Shown here: positions 1-6,253 of the stretch, one piece after another
Numbering within the stretch: the first letter of the stretch is position 1
Layout: every line of letters starts with the position of its first letter
NCBI GenBank assembly: GCA_964608575.1
Contig: CAZSPW010000058.1
Span: 1-11,787 of the forward strand
Direction: 5' to 3'
DNA: 11,787 nucleotides
Origin: JAMIFN01 sp964608575
GTDB taxonomy: Bacteria > Pseudomonadota > Gammaproteobacteria > Burkholderiales > Burkholderiaceae_C
Notes under the pieces: generated by a model
Databases searched by the model: none
Seen by the model: the letters and a program-made list of their open reading frames with translations, nothing else
What the model was told of the DNA's origin: nothing
Translations under genes and position numbers: made by a program

Positions 1-2339
1 GTGGTTTCCCACAGCTGCTCGGGGTTCATCTCACCCAAACCTTTATAGCGTTGGCGGCCTACGGCATTTTCAGCCTGCGCCATCAACCACTGCATCCCCT
101 CATGAAAAGAAGCAATTTTCTCTTCTTTCATGCGCTCGCCCTCGCCGCGTTGCACCACTGCGCCAGCAGTAATCAAACCGGAAAAAGTTTCAGCAGCAGT
201 ATGCAGTTGGGTGTAATCCGCACCGCGGACAAAATCTTGATTGATGATGCTGGTTTTGGCATTGCCATGAATATGGCGTGTAATCAAGAGGGTGACTTTG
301 TTATTACGAGGATCCAGTTGCGCAATCACCTCAGCTTTATGTAATCTGGCTTGTAGGCGTTTGGCGCTTTCCTGCGCAGCTTCTAAGCTACTCAAATCCA
401 ATTCTGCACCTAGCATAATGGCGCGCAAGGCTTCTTCATCCATCCACGCTGAAAGCCGCGCAATGGTGGCGTTGGCACTTTGGTATTGCTCAGCTATGGC
501 TTGCAAAGCTGGGCCTTCAATAGCCGCTTTACCAGCGCCTGGAATGATACGGGCACCATCTAAAGCAACCTTGGTTAAGTAGTGCGCTAATTCAGATGCA
601 TCCTTGATGTATTGCTCATGTTTGCCATGCTTGACTTTATATAAAGGTGGCTGGGCAATATAAATATGGCCGCGCGCTACCAGCTCTGGCATTTGGCGAT
701 AGAAGAAAGTCAGCAGCAAAGTGCGAATGTGGGCACCATCCACATCAGCATCGGTCATGATGATGATGCGGTGATAGCGCAATTTATCGGGATTGAATTC
801 CTCTTTGCCGATATTGGTGCCCAAAGCGGCAATTAATAACAAAATTTCATTACTGGTTAGTAGCTTTTCATAGCGTGCTTTTTCTACATTCAAGATTTTC
901 CCGCGCAGGGGCAAAATGGCTTGGAATTTACGATCACGCCCTTGTTTAGCAGACCCGCCGGCAGAGTCACCCTCGACGATGTAGATTTCGCACAAGGCAG
1001 GGTCTTTTTCTTGGCAATCGGCCAATTTGGCCGATAAGCCTAAAGAATTGAATACGGTTTTACGCGTGGCTTCACGCGCTTTACGCGCAGCTTCACGCGC
1101 GCGCGCAGCTTCCACAATTTTGCCGCAGACGATTTTGGCGTCGTTGGGGTTCTCTTGCAGCCATTCAGCCAGTTTATTGGCGACAATTTCTTCAACGGGC
1201 GCACGCACTTCGCTGCTAACCAGTTTGTCTTTGGTTTGGCTGCTGAATTTGGGTTCCGGCACTTTGACGCTGATGACGCAGGCCAAACCTTCACGCATAT
1301 CGTCGCCTGTAATCTCGACTTTGGCTTTTTTCGCCAAGTCTTGGCTATCGATGTACTGCTTTATGACGCGCGTCATAGCTGCGCGCGCACCAGTTAAATG
1401 CGTGCCACCATCGCGCTGCGGGATATTGTTAGTAAAGCAGAGAACAGATTCGTTATAGCTCTCGTTCCACTGCATCGCCACCTCCACGCTCACGGTGGTG
1501 TTTTGGTCACTTTGCTTTTCCCCTATGCTGTGAAAAATATTTGGGTGCAGGACTTTTTTGCCCTGGTTGATGAATTCCACAAAGCCTTTCACACCACCAG
1601 CGAAAGCGAAGTTGTCTTCTTTATTTTGACGCTCGTCTATCAGGCGAATCTTGACACCATTGTTCAAGAACGAAAGTTCGCGCAGGCGTTTAGCCAAAAT
1701 TTCGTAATGAAATTCATTGTTTTCTTTGAAGATTTCGGTATCGCGCAGGAAGTGCACTTTGGTGCCACGCTCAGTTGTATCACCCACAACTTTCATAGGC
1801 GAAACCTCAAAACCGTCACGCATTTCCAGTAAACGGTTTTGCACTACGCCGCGAGCAAATTCCAATTCATGCACATGGCCTTTGCGTTTAATCGTCAAAC
1901 GCAGCCATTCAGATAAGCCATTAACGCAAGACACCCCTACGCCATGCAAACCGCCTGAGACTTTATAGCTGTTTTGATTAAATTTGCCGCCTGCGTGTAA
2001 TTCAGTCAGGGCAATTTCTGCCGCAGAGCGTTTAGGTTCGTGTTTGTCATCCATCTTGACATCAACAGGGATGCCTCGACCATTGTCTTCTACGCTAATG
2101 GAGTTATCAGCATGGATGGTGATAACAATATCATCACAATGCCCCGCTAGCGCCTCATCGATGGAGTTGTCCACGACCTCAAACACCAAGTGATGCAAAC
2201 CTGTGCCATCACTGGTGTCGCCGATATACATGCCAGGGCGTTTGCGTACAGCCTCTAAGCCTTCTAGGATTTGGATAGAGCCCGCACCATAATCTGCGTT
2301 ATTAGGATGGATGTCTGCTGATTCAGGGCTGTTGCTCAT
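1..2339 (-). CDS. gyrB: DNA gyrase subunit B (3' end cut by window edge)
   Basis: ATP-hydrolysing subunit of DNA gyrase, which with GyrA introduces negative supercoils ahead of replication forks. The frame is open from the ATG at 2337-2339 to the left edge, 779 complete codons with no stop. It begins MSNSPESADIHPN and has the GHKL ATPase pocket (E54, D57-N58 in EVVDNSIDEA, then DNGRGIP with D85), the GGLHGVGVS lid motif, and the TOPRIM metal site split into EGDSAGGS (E456) and DADVDGAH (D530, D532). After TOPRIM comes the long insert typical of Gram-negative GyrB, then QRYKGLGEMN (763-772) just before the edge. By comparison with E. coli GyrB roughly 50 C-terminal residues are missing. It lies 81 bp downstream of dnaN on the same strand. 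No clear Shine-Dalgarno precedes the ATG. The gene lacks a stop only because the window ends. Confidence 0.97.
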   Translation of the reverse strand, partial: MSNSPESADIHPNNADYGAGSIQILEGLEAVRKRPGMYIGDTSDGTGLHHLVFEVVDNSIDEALAGHCDDIVITIHADNSISVEDNGRGIPVDVKMDDKHEPKRSAAEIALTELHAGGKFNQNSYKVSGGLHGVGVSCVNGLSEWLRLTIKRKGHVHELEFARGVVQNRLLEMRDGFEVSPMKVVGDTTERGTKVHFLRDTEIFKENNEFHYEILAKRLRELSFLNNGVKIRLIDERQNKEDNFAFAGGVKGFVEFINQGKKVLHPNIFHSIGEKQSDQNTTVSVEVAMQWNESYNESVLCFTNNIPQRDGGTHLTGARAAMTRVIKQYIDSQDLAKKAKVEITGDDMREGLACVISVKVPEPKFSSQTKDKLVSSEVRAPVEEIVANKLAEWLQENPNDAKIVCGKIVEAARAREAARKAREATRKTVFNSLGLSAKLADCQEKDPALCEIYIVEGDSAGGSAKQGRDRKFQAILPLRGKILNVEKARYEKLLTSNEILLLIAALGTNIGKEEFNPDKLRYHRIIIMTDADVDGAHIRTLLLTFFYRQMPELVARGHIYIAQPPLYKVKHGKHEQYIKDASELAHYLTKVALDGARIIPGAGKAAIEGPALQAIAEQYQSANATIARLSAWMDEEALRAIMLGAELDLSSLEAAQESAKRLQARLHKAEVIAQLDPRNNKVTLLITRHIHGNAKTSIINQDFVRGADYTQLHTAAETFSGLITAGAVVQRGEGERMKEEKIASFHEGMQWLMAQAENAVGRQRYKGLGEMNPEQLWET

Positions 2340-2376
2340 AACTTGATTCTATCTACTTAATTACTACCAAAACAAT

Positions 2377-2392
2377 AGCTGCTCAGGCAGCT
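2377..2392 (-). terminator. Hairpin between dnaN and gyrB, possible weak terminator or attenuator
   Basis: AGCTGC and GCAGCT form a perfect 6-bp stem around a 4-base loop, centred in the 81-bp gap after dnaN. On the gyrB-coding strand it is followed by ATTGTTTT, an imperfect U-tract, so it could partly terminate transcription before gyrB. On the other strand it is followed by only four T. The stem is short, and it may instead be an mRNA-processing or stability element. Confidence 0.4.
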
Positions 2393-2420
2393 TTTACGCC
2401 AATTTTTCTGATTTTCTATC

Positions 2421-3533
2421 TTAAATTCGCATAGGCATCACAACATACTTAAAGCCATCAACACCAGGAATGGTGACTAAGCTGGAGCTATTGCCATCTT
2501 GCAGTGCAAAGCTCACCATTTCTTGGTGGTTATTAGCCAGTACCTCTTGTAGATAGGTCACATTAAAGCCAATTTCTATTACAGCGCCTGAGTAATCGAC
2601 ATCCAACTCGTCAATTGCTTCTTCTTGCTCGTTATTGGTAGAACTCACGCGCAATAAACCAGGCTCTAAATTCAAACGCACGCCCTTGAATTTGTCGCTC
2701 ATCATAATGGCTGTGCGTTGCAGACTGGCTTGTAAGGCAGTGCGCGAAACCACTAAGGTATGGCTGTGATTTTGTGGAATTACGCGGTTGTAGTCAGGAA
2801 ATTTTCCTTCTACTAATTTGCTAATAAATTCCAGTTGCCCTAATCGGAAACGCGCCTGATTGCTGGCTATGGCCAGCTCTATCATGGCTTCATCCTGGTC
2901 TGAGAGTAAGCGCAGTAACTCTAAAACCGTTTTGCGCGGCAAGATGATGTCTTGTTTAGGTAGTTCTTGCTCTAAATGGGTTTCGGTATAGGCCAAACGA
3001 TGACCATCGGTTGCCACAATAGCAAGTCGTTTGCCGTCAATTTGCAAAAGCAAGCCATTGAGATAGTGGCGAATATCTTGTACCGCCATTGAAAAAGCCA
3101 CTTGTTGTAAGAGCTTTTTCAACTCCTTTTGTGGCAAATGGATAGGTGCGCCATAGCTGCTGGCTTCTTGTACCAAAGGAAAGTCTTGTGCAGGCAAGCT
3201 TTGCAAGGTGAATCTGCTTTTCCCTGCGCGCAAAATCAGCTTATCTTCTTTATCTTCTAAGCTAACCAATTGTTCAGTAGGTAAAGTTCGCAAAATATCA
3301 ATCAATTTACGAACTGCAACCGTCGTGCTGTATTGCTCTACTACATCGCCACCCAGAACAGCTTGATGCCGCATTTGGATCTCTAAATCTGATGTGGTCC
3401 AAACACTTTGCTCGCCTTGTTTGTGTATCAACACATTGGCAAGTATGGGTACGGTATGGCGCTTCTCAACGATTCCTGCAATTTGTTGCAAATGCGTCAG
3501 GACTTCTTGTTGTGTTGCTTTGAAGATGATCAT
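2421..3533 (-). CDS. dnaN: DNA polymerase III sliding clamp (beta subunit)
   Basis: Ring-shaped homodimer that holds DNA polymerase III and other enzymes on DNA. The 370 residues match the family's usual length (E. coli 366) and fit three similar clamp folds of about 120 residues each. Recognisable stretches are the N-terminal start MIIFKATQQEVLTHLQQIAGI, VEKRHTVPILANVL, the LATDGHRLA-type segment (IVATDGHRLAYTE) in the second fold, EGKFPDYNRVIP at the second/third fold boundary, and the C-terminal VMPMRI, the counterpart of the MPMRL end that lines the protein-binding pocket. It lies between dnaA (257 bp upstream) and gyrB (81 bp downstream), the common bacterial order. The ATG is supported by a good Shine-Dalgarno sequence. 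Nothing looks broken. Confidence 0.98.
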   Translation of the reverse strand: MIIFKATQQEVLTHLQQIAGIVEKRHTVPILANVLIHKQGEQSVWTTSDLEIQMRHQAVLGGDVVEQYSTTVAVRKLIDILRTLPTEQLVSLEDKEDKLILRAGKSRFTLQSLPAQDFPLVQEASSYGAPIHLPQKELKKLLQQVAFSMAVQDIRHYLNGLLLQIDGKRLAIVATDGHRLAYTETHLEQELPKQDIILPRKTVLELLRLLSDQDEAMIELAIASNQARFRLGQLEFISKLVEGKFPDYNRVIPQNHSHTLVVSRTALQASLQRTAIMMSDKFKGVRLNLEPGLLRVSSTNNEQEEAIDELDVDYSGAVIEIGFNVTYLQEVLANNHQEMVSFALQDGNSSSLVTIPGVDGFKYVVMPMRI

Positions 3534-3537
3534 GTTA

Positions 3538-3544
3538 TTCCTCT
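3538..3544 (-). promoter_or_regulatory. Shine-Dalgarno sequence of dnaN
   Basis: GAGG (3540-3543, coding strand) sits 6 bases before the dnaN ATG within AGAGGAA. It fixes the start codon and is one of only two clear ribosome-binding sites in the window; dnaA, gyrB, def and mnmG lack one. Confidence 0.7.
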
Positions 3545-3590
3545 ATCTTTCTTTTCTTTTTTTATTTAAAAATGATGGTGATGATGAGCT

Positions 3591-3766
3591 TGTGAAAATT
3601 TTGTGGATAGCAAAAAAAATGAAGTAAAACAAATACTTAGGATGGTATTTCGATGTGCATAACCACCTTCAAAACTTTTCAAAATCTCTAGCATAAGTTG
3701 AAATTTGATTGCTGCATTGTGCGCAAGTCAGTGATTCTTAACCAGTTTGCCACAGACTTATCCCCA
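3591..3766. other. Cluster of DnaA-box-like 9-mers in the dnaA-dnaN gap, candidate oriC segment
   Basis: The 257-bp gap holds no gene. Against the consensus TTWTNCACA I find: TTATGCACA (3654-3662, minus strand, exact); CTATCCACA (3602-3610, minus, one mismatch); ATTTTCACA (3591-3599, minus, one mismatch); TTTGCCACA (3746-3754, plus, one mismatch); TTATCCCCA (3758-3766, plus, one mismatch). Two are near-tandem pairs 11-12 bp apart. An AT-rich, pyrimidine-biased tract follows at 3541-3575. For uniform bases about 0.4 such 9-mers would be expected here, so five is a real excess even allowing for AT richness. This fits part of a replication origin and/or a DnaA-controlled dnaN promoter; no convincing -35/-10 pair was found. 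Confidence 0.6.
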
Positions 3767-3790
3767 ATTTTTAGCATCTTAGCCTAGCCA

Positions 3791-5452
3791 TTAACCCTTG
3801 AGACTTTGTTCCAAAATGTGTAAATCGTGGCGCAACTGCTCGTCTACTTGCCTTTCTTTGTTGATTTTTTTGACGGCATGAAGCACGGTTGTGTGATCAC
3901 GACCACCAAAAGCGGAGCCTATTTCTGGCAGGCTTTTTTGTGTCATTTCCTTAGATAAATACATAGCAATTTGGCGGGGCTTAGCAATATTTGCTGGCCG
4001 ACGCTTGGAGTGCATGTCTGCAATTTTCAGGCGATAGTAATCCGCGACTGTTTTTTGGATGTTTTCGATGGTGATTTGTCTTTTATGCGCTGAAAGCAGA
4101 TCGCGCAATGCTTCTTTAGCGATATGAACACTAATTTTTTGCGCTTTGTTTTGAAATTGGGCGTAAGCATGCACAGTGCGTAAGGCACCCTCTAGTTCTC
4201 TGACATTGGATTGCACATTTTTAGCTATGAAAAACGCGACTTCTGCAGGCAGTGTAAAGCCACTTTCTTCGGCTTTCTTCATCAAAATGGCTACGCGCAT
4301 TTCCATAGGTGGTGGATCTAAGGCGACGGTTAAGCCTGAGACAAAACGCGAAATCAAGCGATCTGGAATTTTTTGTAGCTCTTTTGGAAAAGTGTCACTG
4401 GTGAGCACAATTAAAGAGTGCTTAGATAGGAGTGCTTGGAAAAGATAAAAAAACTCTTCCAATGTTTTTGCCTTATCTCCTACGCTGAACTCTTGTACAT
4501 CATCGATCAGCAAAATATCGAGGTTGTAGTAAAGCTGCCTAAATTCTTCAAAGCTATTAAAGCGAAAAGCTTTTACAACATCACCAACAAACTTGTCGGC
4601 ATGGGTGTAAAGCACTTTTGCATCGGGTTTATGGTTCAGATACTGATTGCCAATGGCGTGCAGCATATGGGTTTTTCCTAGCCCTGAAGCGCCATAGATG
4701 AAAAGTGGGTTGTAGTGCACATCTGCATGCGCAGAGGCAACATTCATCGCTGCCGTGTAGGCCATATGATTGGCTGAGCCCACCACCAAATTATCAAAAC
4801 GCAAGCTGGCATTTAAGTGATGACCGCTGTTTTTTTCTTTGTTTTTATTCAGTAAGCGAGTGTGCTTTTTTTCAGAAGAATGTGGTTCTGCTTCTAAATG
4901 GCTAAGCGCAAGGTCTTGTTGATCAAGATGCTGATCTGTTTTGATACCTGCATCTGGGGCTATGCCAATCTGTGCAGTGGCGTTTTTTGTATTTGTACTC
5001 GTATTCAGGGGGCGCAACTCTAATTTGGGTTTACCTACAGCAAAAGAGAGTGCAATCTGGCGGCCAGTTAGATGGGCTAGTGCTTTGGTGATGATGGCGC
5101 TGTACTGTGAGCGCGTGTAATCCATCTTGAAACGGCTGGCTACATAAATTTTTAATTCTGTCCCGTCTTCTTGTAGTTGGGTTTGTAGGGGGCGTAGCCA
5201 ATTGTTGATTTGTTGCTCGGGCAAAAATTGCTGTAGATATTCCAAGCATTGTGTCCAGAGGTCTTGATGAGTGTGCGAGCTGGAGATGGTTGGTGTAGAT
5301 CCTTGTTGTGGTGTTTGTGCTTTTTTTCTTGCGGCGCGCACAGGTGCAGCAATAGGATTGCTGGCAAGCTTTTTGTTTGCTACAGTTTTTTTCGTCACGC
5401 TAGGCGTGACGCTAGCTGGGCTTTGTGGATAAGTAGAGGAGGTTCGAGCCAT
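3791..5452 (-). CDS. dnaA: Chromosomal replication initiator protein DnaA
   Basis: AAA+ ATPase that binds DnaA boxes at oriC, melts the AT-rich unwinding element and loads DnaB; also a transcription factor for its own gene. Domain I is at about residues 62-140 (DLWTQCLEYLQQFLPEQQINNWLRPL), a variable linker runs to about 214, and the AAA+ core follows: Walker A GASGLGKT (254-261), Walker B ILLIDD (313-318), sensor 1 TSD (351-353), arginine finger region SRF (368-370), sensor 2 NVRELEGALR (416-425). Domain IV ends with the DNA-binding signature GGRDHTTVLHA (516-526). At 553 residues it exceeds E. coli (467), through a 60-residue basic Ser/Thr/Ala-rich N-terminal extension and a long linker. 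DDVQ is followed by EFSVGDKAKTL, two residues longer than the usual FF(A/S)GK(E/S)RTQ-type segment. The ATG is chosen because an in-frame TAA lies five codons upstream; a GTG at residue 38 is the only other noted start and has no ribosome-binding site. Confidence 0.97.
   Translation of the reverse strand: MARTSSTYPQSPASVTPSVTKKTVANKKLASNPIAAPVRAARKKAQTPQQGSTPTISSSHTHQDLWTQCLEYLQQFLPEQQINNWLRPLQTQLQEDGTELKIYVASRFKMDYTRSQYSAIITKALAHLTGRQIALSFAVGKPKLELRPLNTSTNTKNATAQIGIAPDAGIKTDQHLDQQDLALSHLEAEPHSSEKKHTRLLNKNKEKNSGHHLNASLRFDNLVVGSANHMAYTAAMNVASAHADVHYNPLFIYGASGLGKTHMLHAIGNQYLNHKPDAKVLYTHADKFVGDVVKAFRFNSFEEFRQLYYNLDILLIDDVQEFSVGDKAKTLEEFFYLFQALLSKHSLIVLTSDTFPKELQKIPDRLISRFVSGLTVALDPPPMEMRVAILMKKAEESGFTLPAEVAFFIAKNVQSNVRELEGALRTVHAYAQFQNKAQKISVHIAKEALRDLLSAHKRQITIENIQKTVADYYRLKIADMHSKRRPANIAKPRQIAMYLSKEMTQKSLPEIGSAFGGRDHTTVLHAVKKINKERQVDEQLRHDLHILEQSLKG
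5393..5411. repeat. 19-bp perfect inverted repeat in the dnaA 5' coding region
   Basis: CGTCACGC (5393-5400) and GCGTGACG (5404-5411) are exact reverse complements around a 3-base centre. The segment encodes S-V-T-P-S-V-T of DnaA's extension, and ACGCTAG also recurs directly at 5397-5403 and 5409-5415. In dnaA mRNA it would form a GC-rich hairpin about 40 bases after the start codon, followed by a run of seven A. It lies 13 bp from a perfect DnaA box. Function unknown: protein-binding palindrome, mRNA structure, or a by-product of a short tandem duplication. Confidence 0.55.
5424..5432 (-). promoter_or_regulatory. DnaA box (perfect TTATCCACA) inside dnaA
   Basis: Exact TTATCCACA on the minus strand, within codons S-T-Y-P-Q near the DnaA start. 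It points away from its twin at 5519-5527, about 87 bp off on the opposite strand. Perfect boxes are the high-affinity class, so DnaA binding here is likely, either for origin function or for feedback on dnaA expression. Confidence 0.7.
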
Positions 5453-5474
5453 AATTTTTGCTTTTTAAGCGTTG

Positions 5475-5480
5475 ATTATA
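5475..5480 (-). promoter_or_regulatory. Candidate -10 element of the dnaA promoter
   Basis: TATAAT, identical to the sigma-70 -10 consensus, on the dnaA-coding strand. Transcription would begin near 5468, leaving a leader of only about 16 bases before the ATG. There is no good -35 at 16-18 bp (AGGATC at 17 bp), so an activator may be needed or the match may be chance. A DnaA box centred at 5523 would lie near position -55, suitable for autoregulation. Confidence 0.45.
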
Positions 5481-5518
5481 GGCTGATGTCCTCCTTTGAT
5501 CCTGGTCATGTTAAAACT

Positions 5519-5527
5519 TTATCCACA
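5519..5527 (+). promoter_or_regulatory. DnaA box (perfect TTATCCACA) upstream of dnaA
   Basis: Exact TTATCCACA on the plus strand in the 157-bp gap between def and dnaA, followed after about 10 bp by an AT-rich tract. The box-then-AT-rich order resembles a DnaA-box/unwinding-element pair. Confidence 0.75.
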
Positions 5528-5534
5528 AGGCTTG

Positions 5535-5577
5535 ATACTTCTCTATTTATTTGTTTTATTTAAATTTTTTCAAAATC
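5535..5577. other. AT-rich tract, candidate DNA unwinding element
   Basis: Almost only A and T, directly beside the perfect DnaA box. Positions 5540-5552 match the E. coli oriC left 13-mer GATCTATTTATTT at 11 of 13 bases. Starting at 5538, triplets on the plus strand read CTT CTC TAT TTA TTT GTT TTA TTT; seven of eight have a central T, loosely like the complement of DnaA-trio motifs, though AT-rich DNA gives this easily. Melting here is inferred. Confidence 0.5.
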
Positions 5578-5581
5578 ATGG

Positions 5582-5605
5582 GCAAAAATGGCGCGCTATT
5601 TTTGC
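5582..5605. repeat. 24-bp near-perfect palindrome after def
   Basis: GCAAAAAT (5582-5589) is the exact reverse complement of ATTTTTGC (5598-5605), and the centre contains the self-complementary GCGCGC (5591-5596); 22 of 24 positions are symmetric, the only break being the 5590/5597 pair. It begins a few bases past the def stop codon. No U-tract follows on either strand, so a standard intrinsic terminator is unlikely; a dyad-binding site or an mRNA 3' hairpin for def are alternatives. Confidence 0.6.
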
Positions 5606-5609
5606 TAAC

Positions 5610-6119
5610 TTAATTAGCTTGCTTTACTTGATTTTTTCTCAGTTTTGTAAGAATTCTATCTTGTTTTAGTTTGCTTAAATATTGAACAAAAACACGGCCA
5701 TTTAAGTGATCCAACTCATGTTGAATACAAATGGCGAGCAAACCTTCAGCGTTAAGAGTGAAAGGTTTCCCATGGCGATCTAAGGCAGTCAGACTGAGGC
5801 TCTTGGCGCGCTCTACCTCGTCTTGCACATTGGGTACAGATAAACAACCTTCAGGTCCCCTTTCTCGAACTGCGTCAAGTTGTGTGATCTTTGGATTCAG
5901 CAATACCAAAGGTTGGTTGCGTTCTTCACTAACATCAATCACAACTAAGCGAATGTGTCGATCAACTTGAGTTGCTGCCAAGCCTATGCCATTGGCAGCG
6001 TACATGGTTGCAAGCATATCGTCGATCAAGTTTTGCAACTCTTCATTGATATGCGATACATCTTTGGCAATGGTTGCCAAACGAGGATCGGGGTAGCGGA
6101 GGATAGGAAGGATAGCCAT
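5610..6119 (-). CDS. def: Peptide deformylase
   Basis: Metalloenzyme (Fe2+ in most bacteria) that removes the N-formyl group from nascent proteins at the ribosome exit. At 169 residues it equals E. coli Def. All three family motifs are intact: GIGLAATQ (44-51), EGCLS (90-94, metal ligand C92) and HELDH (134-138, ligands H134 and H138, catalytic E135). The start MAILPILRYPDPRL is the usual N-terminus. The C-terminal tail is rich in Lys and Gln. It lies upstream of dnaA on the same strand with a 157-bp gap and is divergent from the LysM gene. fmt (methionyl-tRNA formyltransferase), often its operon partner, is not adjacent here. No clear Shine-Dalgarno precedes the ATG. Confidence 0.98.
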   Translation of the reverse strand: MAILPILRYPDPRLATIAKDVSHINEELQNLIDDMLATMYAANGIGLAATQVDRHIRLVVIDVSEERNQPLVLLNPKITQLDAVRERGPEGCLSVPNVQDEVERAKSLSLTALDRHGKPFTLNAEGLLAICIQHELDHLNGRVFVQYLSKLKQDRILTKLRKNQVKQAN

Positions 6120-6138
6120 ATTGTCGCTATTTTGCTAT

Positions 6139-6167
6139 TTTTTAGACTTTTCTGCAGCGGCTGTAAA
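6139..6167 (-). promoter_or_regulatory. Candidate promoter of def
   Basis: On the def strand, TTTACA (6162-6167, five of six to TTGACA) stands exactly 17 bp from TAAAAA (6139-6144, four of six to TATAAT). Transcription would start near 6132, giving a leader of about 13 bases. It lies in the 134-bp divergent gap between def and the LysM gene. Support is by motif only. Confidence 0.35.
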
Positions 6168-6196
6168 CCTTAGTCCTTAAGCTTTCTTGCCAAATC

Positions 6197-6247
6197 AAAG
6201 ACTTAAAATCAGAATCATTGGTAATTTCTCCAAAGTCTTTCTAAAGG
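6197..6247 (+). promoter_or_regulatory. Leader of the LysM gene: inverted repeat followed by Shine-Dalgarno
   Basis: AAAGACTT (6197-6204) and AAGTCTTT (6233-6240) are reverse complements separated by 28 bases. Directly after comes AAAGG (6243-6247), a good Shine-Dalgarno 6 bases before the ATG at 6254. If transcribed, the repeat would fold just ahead of the ribosome-binding site. The AT-rich spacer contains TAAAAT (6204-6209) and TGGTAATTT (6219-6227), each a possible -10, so the promoter position is undecided. Confidence 0.45.
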
Positions 6248-6253
6248 TTACGC

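Noticed and set aside
51..2193. Several plus-strand open frames of 66-144 codons across gyrB
   Set aside because: They are antisense shadows of gyrB, whose minus-strand frame is open throughout with all GyrB motifs; the translations show no family features.
3091..3120. GAAAAAGC / GCTTTTTC inverted repeat in dnaN
   Set aside because: AT-rich arms with a 14-base loop inside conserved coding sequence; explained by codon content, with no signal placement.
3573..3587. GAT/GGT trinucleotide run beside a DnaA box as a DnaA-trio element
   Set aside because: The repeat has period three, but on neither strand does it read as the (G/A)A(T/A) 3'-to-5' pattern in the expected orientation from the box.
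3601..3720. A sigma-70 promoter for dnaN (TTGAAA or TTGAAG with TATGCA-like -10)
   Set aside because: Spacings of 15 bp or poor -10 matches; no pair was convincing.
5490..5497. AAAGGAGG as the dnaA ribosome-binding site
   Set aside because: It is 37 bases from the ATG, and the in-frame TAA at 5465-5467 rules out an upstream start that would use it.
5764..5779. GGTTTCCCATGG in def as another parS-like site
   Set aside because: Too many mismatches to the parS consensus and no dyad symmetry.
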